This document shows, piece after piece, positions 6,884-15,249 of a stretch of 21,654 nt of DNA. Source of the stretch: Spirochaeta sp. (lineage in GTDB: Bacteria > Spirochaetota > Spirochaetia > Spirochaetales_E > Spirochaetaceae_B). The position numbers and the translations under genes are program-made. Location: NCBI GenBank assembly GCA_030590585.1, contig JAUUYD010000006.1, positions 1 to 21,654 of the forward strand, read 5' to 3'. How positions within the stretch are numbered: the stretch's first letter is position 1; every line of letters starts with the position of its first letter. The notes under the pieces were generated by a model. It did no database searches and was not told where the DNA came from. It saw nothing but the letters and a program-made list of their open reading frames with translations.

Positions 6884-9800
6884 CTATCGGTCAAGAAGAT
6901 CCGAGGGGATGTCCGGGTACATCAGATAGGCATCCTCTCCATCAACAGCACTATCCAGGCCAAGCAGCCTCAATCGGTTGAGATACGGGTAGGTTGCGGT
7001 CTCTTTATATAATCTATAACCGTCTTCTTCTGAAATGATACGGCGATCTTCATCATCCCTCAAACCGGTAACACCCCGATTATTCAAATCAGTCATATCA
7101 TTATAAACTTCATCAAAATATTCTGAAGCCATGGTAAAAGCACTCAGAGCGGCAGCGTAATCATCTTCGCCTCCACCCCGTGCCGCGGAACGTGCCCGGC
7201 CTACACCTAAATTGTTCCAGGAAATTATATAACGGATCAGCAGATCCGCGTGGCTTTGCCGCTCAAAGGGTTTCAGAGTTCCACCGGTATTCTTCAGTTC
7301 TTCATCAAGAAGCTCAATGGCTCTGGCGTACTGGCTCCGGGACGCTTCATAATCACCATGGCTGAGCAGCACTGTTGCCAATGCAATTCTGACTTCATAA
7401 TCTTCAGGCTTCTGTCTTGCAACCCGGTGAAAATCCAGAAGCGCATCATCCTTATTCAGAAGATAACGAACATAGGCACGGCGGTATAACGTTTTTGAAG
7501 GTAGTCCGAAACCGCTGCTGCCCCTGTCGTACAGATTTTCAGCCTTGTCATAATTGAGTTCGGCCAGATCCAGTTCAGATTCCCGATCCTCTCCCCTCAT
7601 ACCTTCTGTTAGAGTTTCATTCATCGGTACCAGCGTCAGGGGTAAATCTCCCCCCGGGCGAAGTCCCTGATATTTAAGATTACCAAGTTCCAGATAGAGC
7701 CGCCCGTAAGCAGGATCAGAACCCAGCTGATTTCGTGTACGTGCGTCTTCAAACAAATCTATAGCTTTGTTATAGCTGGAAACAGCAACACTGAAATCCC
7801 CGTTGGCAGCTTGAATCCGGCCCATCCCCCCCAGGGTGAGAATCCTGATTTTCAGATTTTTACGACTCATGGACTCATGGCCTTCAAGGTTGACAAGGGT
7901 ACGCCTGTAAGCCGCCAATTCCCGTTGTTTATCACCTACCAGCCTCCAATACTCCGCATCAACAAAGGGAGGCTCGGGTGATTGAGGGTCAGCAGCAAGA
8001 GAGAGATTTATAAAACGCCGAGCCTCTTTCATATCAGCCCTGGCCAGATGATATTTTCCCAGACCTGCATAAACTTCCGCGGCTAATTCAGGAACATCAG
8101 TCCGGCCGGGAACCTCATCGTCAAAAATCGGCAGAAATTCTTCAATTTTCTGCCCGTCATTCAGACGTAGATGATATCTCATCATGGAAAGAAAGGCCCG
8201 CTCATCATTCCGGGATATTTCAAGGACTTTCGCATAGTGTTCACGGGCTTTTTCATATTTTGTGGGATCATCTTCCGCCCAATCCAGCAGGACATCACCG
8301 GTGGCAAGTGTGTAATCCCGGTCCCATTTCATCACCCCGCGAACAGGTGCTTCTTCAAGTAGAGTAAGAGCTTCCTGATATTTCCCCAGAACACTGGAAA
8401 GAAATCTTGAATATTCCAGACGAACCTCTTTGGAATCCGGTTTAACCCTGAGATATCCTTCATAGAACTGTTCCGCGGCATCCCAGTGTTTCCGTCGCCT
8501 GAGAGCAGCCGCATATTCCAGCCACTGATCGTTACGCTTCCAGCCCTTTACAACAATGGGGGAATCAGCGATTCGATGGGAGTTCTCATCATCAGAGTAA
8601 AAAAGCGGCCAGCCGTCCCATGCATCATGGAAATACATTTCAGCTGCCTCTATGTCATCTACCGCGATGGCTTCCAATCCTTTTATATAGAGGCTGTTTG
8701 CTTTCAAAGGACGGTAAACCCACGAGAATACGGCTGCTCCCAGCATCCACCCGATGCTGATAACCAGCAGTATCACACGTATAACCGGCCATCCCTCCCG
8801 AACCAGTTTATAGATCAACGAGGCTTTACGGTCTTCCAGAGCCTGTCCTGAGCGTTTTTCATAACTCTTCGGCAGTTCTATTTTCCGTTTGGTGAGTGTA
8901 CTGAATCTATTAACCAGTGATTTCGGGCTTTCTCCTGTAATCAACGCGTCTATCAGCGGTTTTAAATCTTCAGGATTCCGGCGGTCATCAGCCAGAAGTT
9001 CCTCGATGGCAATTTTAAGATTCCGGGGAAGTGCCGCCAGAGTTTGCCGAATGGCAAAAAAGTCTTCCTCTTCTATGGAAAACGGCTTGGTTTCACCTTC
9101 AACGGCTTCGTCAAGAGATTGTTCCAGCTGCTCCAGATCAACGTCAAGATTGTTGGAATAAGCCTCATCGGTCTCTGTGAAATTATATTGATCTCCAAAA
9201 TCATCCATGGAGAACTGCTGAGAGTCATCATCGACATCCCTGATATCCGATAAAACATCAGCGCCGAGCTCTTCTTCAAAGTTCAGTTCCTCATCCAGCG
9301 AAAGTTCATTGCCGGAATCATCATCCATGGAATCAAGGTCACCAAGTTCTTCCACTGCAGACTCAACATCGGGAATATCCGACTGCTTATCAACATCATC
9401 AAAAGATTCCGAACCCTCAGAAGATAAATCTTCAAGATCTCCGACAATATCATCTCCGGCGATATCATCTCCGCTCACATCGGCTTCATCCGACGGAGTC
9501 TCATCATCAAGATCCAGATCGTCAAGGGAGAACTCTTGCTCAATAGGTTCTTCATCTGATTGTTCTTCTTCCTGAAGCTCTTCCTGAAGCTCTTCCAGAG
9601 GCTCTTCTCCCGGTAGAGTTTCATCCGACAGAACATCTTCAAAACCTGAATCATCTGCCGGTATTTCGTCAGAAGGTATCAAGCTTTCAATATTTTCTTC
9701 AGGTAAATCAACAGCAGCATCACCAAAGTCCAGATCTTCCAATGCAAAATCATCATCAGGCTGTGGAAGAACCGGCTCTTCAGAATCCAGCTCTCCGATA

Positions 9801-10090
9801 TCATCAGGGGGAGCAAGATCGTCCAGGCTGAAATCGTCCAGGCTGAAATCTTCATTCTCCTGATCGGGTGCTTCAATATCATCCGCATAGGAGCCGAGAA
9901 GAGCTTCCATTTCATTGATACCACCTCCCGAGCTGTCATCAACCAACAGCTGTTCAAGGTCTGCATCAACAGGGGAATCAGACGGAGAGATATCTCCAAG
10001 GGACTCGCCGCGTTCTTCAAGCAGCCGGGGCTCATCTCCCAGTTCATTAATGTGAGTCTTTAATTTGTTCAGTTCTTCGAGAGTCGGCAT
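6884..10090 (-). CDS. flcA: TPR membrane protein, probable periplasmic flagellar collar protein FlcA
   Basis: A 1068-residue protein in three parts. Residues 1-335 are very acidic, with recurring FSLDD-type motifs at about 82-91, 187-195, 262-268 and 293-299. Residues 336-432 look globular (FAIRQTLAALPRNLKIAIEE). One membrane segment follows at about 435-458 (VIRVILLVISIGWMLGAAVF). The rest, about 465-1068, is TPR-like helical repeats, e.g. AAEQFYEGYLRVKPDSKEVR and GDYEASRSQYARAIELL. With no signal peptide this predicts a cytoplasmic acidic domain and periplasmic TPRs. The layout and size recall Borrelia FlcA (BB0326), a collar protein needed for the periplasmic flagellar motor and stator assembly; the acyltransferase at 10949 recalls its neighbour BB0327. 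A sigma-28-like promoter precedes it. TAGGAT is the only weak ribosome-binding site. A generic TPR protein is the alternative. Confidence 0.65.
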   Translation of the reverse strand: MPTLEELNKLKTHINELGDEPRLLEERGESLGDISPSDSPVDADLEQLLVDDSSGGGINEMEALLGSYADDIEAPDQENEDFSLDDFSLDDLAPPDDIGELDSEEPVLPQPDDDFALEDLDFGDAAVDLPEENIESLIPSDEIPADDSGFEDVLSDETLPGEEPLEELQEELQEEEQSDEEPIEQEFSLDDLDLDDETPSDEADVSGDDIAGDDIVGDLEDLSSEGSESFDDVDKQSDIPDVESAVEELGDLDSMDDDSGNELSLDEELNFEEELGADVLSDIRDVDDDSQQFSMDDFGDQYNFTETDEAYSNNLDVDLEQLEQSLDEAVEGETKPFSIEEEDFFAIRQTLAALPRNLKIAIEELLADDRRNPEDLKPLIDALITGESPKSLVNRFSTLTKRKIELPKSYEKRSGQALEDRKASLIYKLVREGWPVIRVILLVISIGWMLGAAVFSWVYRPLKANSLYIKGLEAIAVDDIEAAEMYFHDAWDGWPLFYSDDENSHRIADSPIVVKGWKRNDQWLEYAAALRRRKHWDAAEQFYEGYLRVKPDSKEVRLEYSRFLSSVLGKYQEALTLLEEAPVRGVMKWDRDYTLATGDVLLDWAEDDPTKYEKAREHYAKVLEISRNDERAFLSMMRYHLRLNDGQKIEEFLPIFDDEVPGRTDVPELAAEVYAGLGKYHLARADMKEARRFINLSLAADPQSPEPPFVDAEYWRLVGDKQRELAAYRRTLVNLEGHESMSRKNLKIRILTLGGMGRIQAANGDFSVAVSSYNKAIDLFEDARTRNQLGSDPAYGRLYLELGNLKYQGLRPGGDLPLTLVPMNETLTEGMRGEDRESELDLAELNYDKAENLYDRGSSGFGLPSKTLYRRAYVRYLLNKDDALLDFHRVARQKPEDYEVRIALATVLLSHGDYEASRSQYARAIELLDEELKNTGGTLKPFERQSHADLLIRYIISWNNLGVGRARSAARGGGEDDYAAALSAFTMASEYFDEVYNDMTDLNNRGVTGLRDDEDRRIISEEDGYRLYKETATYPYLNRLRLLGLDSAVDGEDAYLMYPDIPSDLLDR
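9571..9594. repeat. 12-base tandem duplication inside flcA-like gene
   Basis: CCTGAAGCTCTT occurs twice in a row (9571-9582, 9583-9594), encoding a repeated EELQ stretch of the acidic domain. Being a multiple of three, it keeps the frame. Confidence 0.85.
9821..9850. repeat. 15-base tandem duplication inside flcA-like gene
   Basis: GTCCAGGCTGAAATC occurs twice in a row (9821-9835, 9836-9850). It encodes DFSLD twice, giving the DFSLDDFSLDDL run. The copies are identical at the DNA level, so the duplication is probably recent. Confidence 0.9.
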
Positions 10091-10111
10091 CGAAATCGTA
10101 TCCTACACCTT

Positions 10112-10138
10112 ATATCGGCGGAAAAAATGCTCTATTGA
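10112..10138 (-). promoter_or_regulatory. Sigma-28 (FliA)-like flagellar promoter of flcA-like gene
   Basis: On the minus strand GCCGATAT (10112-10119) matches the sigma-28 -10 consensus GCCGATAA at seven of eight bases. Exactly 15 bases upstream is TCAA (10135-10138) against the consensus TAAA. The -10 ends 21 bases before the flcA ATG, leaving a short leader with TAGGAT. Spacing and position both fit a class of promoter used for late motility genes. Confidence 0.6.
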
Positions 10139-10161
10139 ACTTAAAGCTGTCTCAATATTAA
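10135..10161 (+). promoter_or_regulatory. Possible promoter of the CBM48 protein gene
   Basis: TTGAAC (10135-10140) and TATTAA (10156-10161) face the CBM48 gene with a short 15-base spacer. The -35 overlaps the -35 of the divergent flagellar-type promoter. Weak by sequence; placed mostly by position. Confidence 0.3.
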
Positions 10162-10188
10162 CCGAAGATGAGGAATGTAGGGGGGATA

Positions 10189-10890
10189 ATGATAAAGTCC
10201 GGAACACACAAATTATTTTCAATAGTTCTCATGGTAATAATTGGAGCTCATACCTTATCAGCTGCATCGTTTGATACCGAACTTCATCATCGAATTCTCA
10301 ATACAAGTGAATCATCAGGGCCGTATATCTCGGATAAGTTTATTATGCTGAGTTATGCGGCGGAATCCGGTACACAAGTTGTATCGTTGGCACTTGAAAA
10401 TGAACAATACCGAATATTTCATACTTATGAAAAAAATCGTAACGGAATATTCATTCTCACCATCCCTATTCCTGAAGGACTTGATGAAGTCAGATATCGT
10501 CTTGTAGTTGATGGATTGTGGACAGTTGACCCCAAAACAGAAATCCAGAGAGACCGCCGGGGAATGCAGGTTTCATCAATCCTGATTCCTGCTGATTCTT
10601 CTGTTCCCGCCCCGGGTATCAGACATCTGCCCGACGGCAGCAGCCGTTTTGTCTATTACGGCAATTCCAATTCAAGGGTATCACTTGTGGGAGACTTCAA
10701 CCGCTGGGATCCGTATCTGACACCCATGAAAGAATCAGCCGTTTACCCCGGTGTATACACAATTACCCTGAACCTTCCCTCTGATGCAAGATTCTACCGT
10801 TTTGTGGTTGATGGACAGGAAATATCCGATCCTGAAAACCATAACAGCTCTCATAACGGCTGGGGTGAAACAGCTTCGGTAATCAGATAA
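10189..10890 (+). CDS. Secreted protein with two E-set / CBM48-like domains
   Basis: A 233-residue exported protein of unknown role. The ATG at 10189 is preferred over one at 10168 because a G-rich TAGGGGGG precedes it and it begins a good signal peptide (MIKSGTHK, then a hydrophobic core, cleavage about LSA-AS at residue 25). About residues 45-125 form one beta-sandwich (YRLVVDGLWTVDP); residues 150-233 form a second with the glycogen-binding CBM48/AMPK-type hallmark VSLVGDFNRWDPYLTPM (GDFN at 168-171) and FYRFVVDGQEISDP. No catalytic domain follows, so it may bind a glycan or act as a structural module. It diverges from the flcA-like gene and precedes the acyltransferase by 58 bases. Confidence 0.75.
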   Translation: MIKSGTHKLFSIVLMVIIGAHTLSAASFDTELHHRILNTSESSGPYISDKFIMLSYAAESGTQVVSLALENEQYRIFHTYEKNRNGIFILTIPIPEGLDEVRYRLVVDGLWTVDPKTEIQRDRRGMQVSSILIPADSSVPAPGIRHLPDGSSRFVYYGNSNSRVSLVGDFNRWDPYLTPMKESAVYPGVYTITLNLPSDARFYRFVVDGQEISDPENHNSSHNGWGETASVIR

Positions 10891-10948
10891 AACGAATACC
10901 TGCCCTCGCTCTCTTCCAAATACCCACAATTTACACCACAATATAAGT

Positions 10949-11839
10949 GTGAAAATAGCAGAGATATATCAGCAGATATCAACTATAGAGTCAAATCTCA
11001 CAGGGAATTATGGATTCAGTCCCGATAATGTCTACCAGGAGGGCTGCCCGGAGAACAAGGTAATCCTCGGTCAGTTCGCAGACGACTACATGCTGCCGGG
11101 CAGCCGAATCGAGAACGCCGATGCCCTGAAGGAACTCTATAAACGCAGTCAGTCAGGAGAATCCTGCCTGATACTCTCCGAACATTACAGTAATTTTGAT
11201 TTTCTAATTTTTTATCACCTGTGTGAACTGGATTCAAAGCTTGGCCCGGAAGTTGCGAAATCCCTGCTGCCTATCCGGGGAATGAAACTCAGTGAAGCCT
11301 CCCCGGTTACCGCACTGTTCACCCGGACATACGATACGATAGTCATATATCCCAGCAGATCACTGGATGCCATAAGCGATCCCGAAGAGCTTTCGGAAAT
11401 TCGTATAATCAGTATTCCTATCAATCATGCCGCAATGCGGGAGATGCTGGAGAAGAAGCGGAACGGCCGGATTATTCTGGTTTTTCCCACCGGTACACGT
11501 TACCGTCGCTGGGATCCAAGTTCCCGTAAAGGCGTCAGAGAAATCCACTCATACGTAAAAACATTCGATAATGTGTTGTTTCTTGCCATCAACGGCAATG
11601 CCCTGCCCCCTCACGAGTCAGATGATATGACCCAGGACAGCGCAGTCGAAGATCTGATGATTATAACCTGCTCTGACATTGTCATCGGCCGGGAATTCAG
11701 ACGGACGGCTGAAAAATCGACACCTGAAGGCCGGGATCCCAAACAGCATGTTGTTGACCAGGTGATGGCGGAACTGGAGACCATAAACACCCGTGTGGAG
11801 CCGCTGCGCCTGAGAGAGAAAAGCCTGCTGAAAGAGTGA
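10949..11839 (+). CDS. Glycerolipid acyltransferase (PlsB/PlsC superfamily)
   Basis: Probably transfers an acyl chain to glycerol-3-phosphate or lysophosphatidate at the membrane, an early step of phospholipid synthesis. 296 residues. The catalytic motif HX4D is seen as SEHYSNFDF (His79, Asp84), and the later substrate-binding block as ILVFPTGTRYRRWDPSSR. No membrane segment is obvious, which fits a peripheral enzyme and the glycerol-3-phosphate acyltransferase type more than an integral PlsC, but the acceptor cannot be told from sequence. The start is a GTG with no clear ribosome-binding site. I recall that Borrelia also carries a glycerol-3-phosphate acyltransferase gene (BB0327) next to flcA. 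It converges on the GNAT gene with 14 bases between stops. Confidence 0.8.
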   Translation: MKIAEIYQQISTIESNLTGNYGFSPDNVYQEGCPENKVILGQFADDYMLPGSRIENADALKELYKRSQSGESCLILSEHYSNFDFLIFYHLCELDSKLGPEVAKSLLPIRGMKLSEASPVTALFTRTYDTIVIYPSRSLDAISDPEELSEIRIISIPINHAAMREMLEKKRNGRIILVFPTGTRYRRWDPSSRKGVREIHSYVKTFDNVLFLAINGNALPPHESDDMTQDSAVEDLMIITCSDIVIGREFRRTAEKSTPEGRDPKQHVVDQVMAELETINTRVEPLRLREKSLLKE

Positions 11840-11853
11840 AAGGTATGAAACCC

Positions 11854-12738
11854 TTATTTCAGGGACTTTCGCCACCAGGTCATTACAGGAGAAAAGCCAA
11901 CATCACCAAAATATGAATCCAGGAACTTCCCTGAGGCCCCGGTCCGGACACTTAAAAATTCCGCACCCTTATCCTCGGCTCTTTTCATGGATTCACCGGC
12001 AAGCATTCGGCCGATACCCAATCCTCTGAGATCCGGCAGCACATAAACCTGAATCAACCGTCCTTCCCTCCGACCAAAATCTCCTCCAATTACAATCCAG
12101 GAGAAACCGACAATCACAGCTGAAGGACCTTCTGCGACGATCACCTCGCCACCTGTAATCCCGGCCTCGCCCCGTTCCCTTAGCATGATAGAATTAAGTT
12201 CATCATCAGGAAGCTCGGGGAAGGCCTCTGACTCTGCCAACTTGTCCCACTCTCTGATAATTTCCCAGTCACCCGGCTCTGCGTCACGGATGGTAAATTC
12301 AGCTGAGGATAATTCTCCATATTCCTCTGGTTCCGGTCCCAGCATTTCCAAAGTCAGCGCCTCAGACCACCTGGATAACCAGGAAAGAGCCGTTCTTCTC
12401 ATTTCTCTTTTTTTATATCGCCGCCAAAGTCCTTCCAGCTCCGGTCTTTCCTTCAATGCATCCTTGAAGTGCCTGAAAACACTGTTTCCCGAATGCAGGA
12501 TTTCAAGCAGCCTGTCACGGAAGTCAGTATCAGGCAAAGAGCCGGCAAAACCATCCATTAATCTGTATCCATCTGTTGGACCCCAGGATGGAAGGGGAAT
12601 GAAAGTACCGTCATCATCAGTCTCCGGCCTCAACAGGCCATTGGAAGGATCCAATAACAAGCGATCCTTCTGATTTTCCATCCCGTAAACAACTCTTTCC
12701 AGAATTTCTTCAGTTATATCCAAGCGTGCTTTATCCAT
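11854..12738 (-). CDS. UPF0158-like domain fused to GNAT acetyltransferase
   Basis: A two-domain cytoplasmic protein of 294 residues. The C-terminal half (about 147-294) is a GNAT N-acetyltransferase: FTIRDAEPGDWEIIREW opens the fold, LIQVYVLPDLRGLGIGRML is motif A with the acetyl-CoA loop R238-x-x-G241-x-G243, and FLDSYFGDVGFSPV is motif B-like. The substrate is unknown. The N-terminal ~145 residues resemble the UPF0158 family of unknown function: GYRLMDGFAGSLPDTDFRDR, then ILHSGNSVFRHFKDALKER, LWRRYKKREMRRTALSWL. That assignment is from pattern memory. AGGA is 6 bases before the ATG. It is divergent from eno and convergent with the acyltransferase gene. Confidence 0.8.
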   Translation of the reverse strand: MDKARLDITEEILERVVYGMENQKDRLLLDPSNGLLRPETDDDGTFIPLPSWGPTDGYRLMDGFAGSLPDTDFRDRLLEILHSGNSVFRHFKDALKERPELEGLWRRYKKREMRRTALSWLSRWSEALTLEMLGPEPEEYGELSSAEFTIRDAEPGDWEIIREWDKLAESEAFPELPDDELNSIMLRERGEAGITGGEVIVAEGPSAVIVGFSWIVIGGDFGRREGRLIQVYVLPDLRGLGIGRMLAGESMKRAEDKGAEFLSVRTGASGKFLDSYFGDVGFSPVMTWWRKSLK

Positions 12739-12823
12739 AATTCATCCTAACACCTCAAATCGACCTTATGGGTCAGGTAATACTGAGATTCTATCATTAT
12801 CCCCGGCATGAGGACTTTGATGC

Positions 12824-12852
12824 TTGACCCAAACCCCACAAAAAACGATATT
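12824..12852 (+). promoter_or_regulatory. Probable eno promoter
   Basis: TTGACC (12824-12829) and GATATT (12847-12852) are separated by an ideal 17 bases and lie about 35 bases upstream of the eno start. The -35 matches the housekeeping consensus at five of six positions, the -10 at four of six. Confidence 0.55.
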
Positions 12853-12861
12853 TGGGACTGA

Positions 12862-14190
<1,329 letters not shown>

Positions 14191-14234
14191 TTCGCCGACC
14201 CTCGCTGAGGACTATAATTCACGTTTCATAATTC

Positions 14235-14265
14235 AAGAGGCCGCCCTGCAGGGTCGGCCTCTTTT
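14235..14265 (+). terminator. Rho-independent terminator of eno
   Basis: AAGAGGCCG (14235-14243) pairs with CGGCCTCTT (14255-14263) in a 9-base perfect stem. The loop itself contains CCCTGCAGGG. The stem runs into TTTTAATTT. It starts 44 bases after the eno stop. Confidence 0.9.
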
Positions 14266-14331
14266 AATTTGCTGCCTTGAGCTACGCGCAGCAGATTCAA
14301 AAACCGACGGCAATCCTGATTAACGCTTAGG

Positions 14332-14362
14332 AGAGTATCTAGCCCGAAGGGTGAGATACTCT
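14332..14362 (-). repeat. Long hairpin with UUCG loop downstream of the restriction gene
   Basis: AGAGTATCT (14332-14340) and AGATACTCT (14354-14362) form a perfect 9-base stem. On the minus strand the loop holds CCCTTCGGG, which allows a C(UUCG)G tetraloop. It starts 47 bases after the restriction enzyme stop and has no T-run, so it is not a standard terminator; it may end or stabilise the 3' end of that transcript. A second small inverted repeat, TATCAA/TTGATA (14380-14400), lies between. Confidence 0.55.
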
Positions 14363-14409
14363 TGATTATCACCGCCGCGTATCAACGGCTGTTATTGATA
14401 GTTTCGAGT

Positions 14410-15249
14410 CTAGAGATCTTGTTCAACCTTTAGTTGAGTCAAGTCATCAAAAAGCTCATTCTGCATCGATTTTGTATAAATCTTGTAGATATCACCACGA
14501 TTCTGAAAACTGACCAGCTTCCGGAAGTCACTAACTCTTTCTTTCCATGTAATACCATCTGTAAACAAGAGAAAAACTGTATCACTTCTTTTTTCTTGGA
14601 TTATCCGTGTCATATCGCCTATAACATCAGTTTGCTTGCTTCCTGTAGCGCCATATCCCTTAACCTCAATAACGATATTCGGATTCTCTTTACTTGGGAT
14701 TGCAAAGTCGGCTTTTTCAGTGGTGTCACCATTTATTCCGTAAAAGCTACAACGAGTATCATATTCTTCAAAAACATTTTTAACAATTTCTTCAAAGAAA
14801 TTTTCTAGTTCACGGCCTCTTCGTTGCCCCTTAATCGCACTGCCCCGTCCGGCTTTTAGTCTTTCCTCTATTATATTCTTCCACGTATATGTTTGATTGA
14901 CAGTCTTCACAATTCTTTCACGAAGGAGGAAATGATCCAACTTTGACACAAACAGTTCTTTGTTTTTTTGATATCCAGACTTTCCATATCGAAAGCTACC
15001 GTCAATGACTTCCTTGAAACGAGATGTAAACTCATCTTTAGACATTTCGAGAAATAGTCGAAAAACCGTCATACAGGAGTCATAATCAATGTCTAAAAGA
15101 CCGATTAGCTTAGGATGATCAATATCATCATCGACAGGTATTCTATCAAGAAATTCTATTACTTGAACCGCAAATTCGTCTTTCCATGTCGTCTCCAAAT
15201 GGGATAAACTTGAAAGTAATTCGTCAACATTCTGAACAACTCGTTTCAT
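14410..15249 (-). CDS. Putative type II restriction endonuclease (PD-(D/E)xK)
   Basis: Probably cuts unmethylated DNA at the site protected by the adjacent methyltransferase. 279 residues. A PD-(D/E)xK nuclease core is visible: a helix with Glu147 (RRGRELENFFEE), then KADFAIPSKENPNIVIEVKG giving Asp181, Glu195 and Lys197. The following GYGATGSKQTDV and FLLFTDGITWKERVSDFRK resemble the end of DpnII-type enzymes as I remember them, but sequence alone does not give the target site. The ATG directly follows the TAG of the methyltransferase, so the two are translationally coupled, methylase first. The gene is AT-rich compared with eno on one side and the transporter remnant on the other, a sign of transfer. 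Confidence 0.75.
   Translation of the reverse strand: MKRVVQNVDELLSSLSHLETTWKDEFAVQVIEFLDRIPVDDDIDHPKLIGLLDIDYDSCMTVFRLFLEMSKDEFTSRFKEVIDGSFRYGKSGYQKNKELFVSKLDHFLLRERIVKTVNQTYTWKNIIEERLKAGRGSAIKGQRRGRELENFFEEIVKNVFEEYDTRCSFYGINGDTTEKADFAIPSKENPNIVIEVKGYGATGSKQTDVIGDMTRIIQEKRSDTVFLLFTDGITWKERVSDFRKLVSFQNRGDIYKIYTKSMQNELFDDLTQLKVEQDL

Noticed and set aside
9309..9575. Serine-rich plus-strand frame inside the acidic part of the flcA-like gene
   Set aside because: It is the complement of Asp/Glu codon runs; low complexity with no independent support.
12769..12831. TGGGTCA / TGACCCA inverted repeat upstream of eno, possible operator
   Set aside because: The arms are 49 bases apart and one overlaps the -35; could be chance, with no known regulator to assign.
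14266..14331. tRNA or fragment as an insertion target beside the restriction island
   Set aside because: A TTCAAA resembling a T-loop is present but no acceptor or anticodon stems can be formed.
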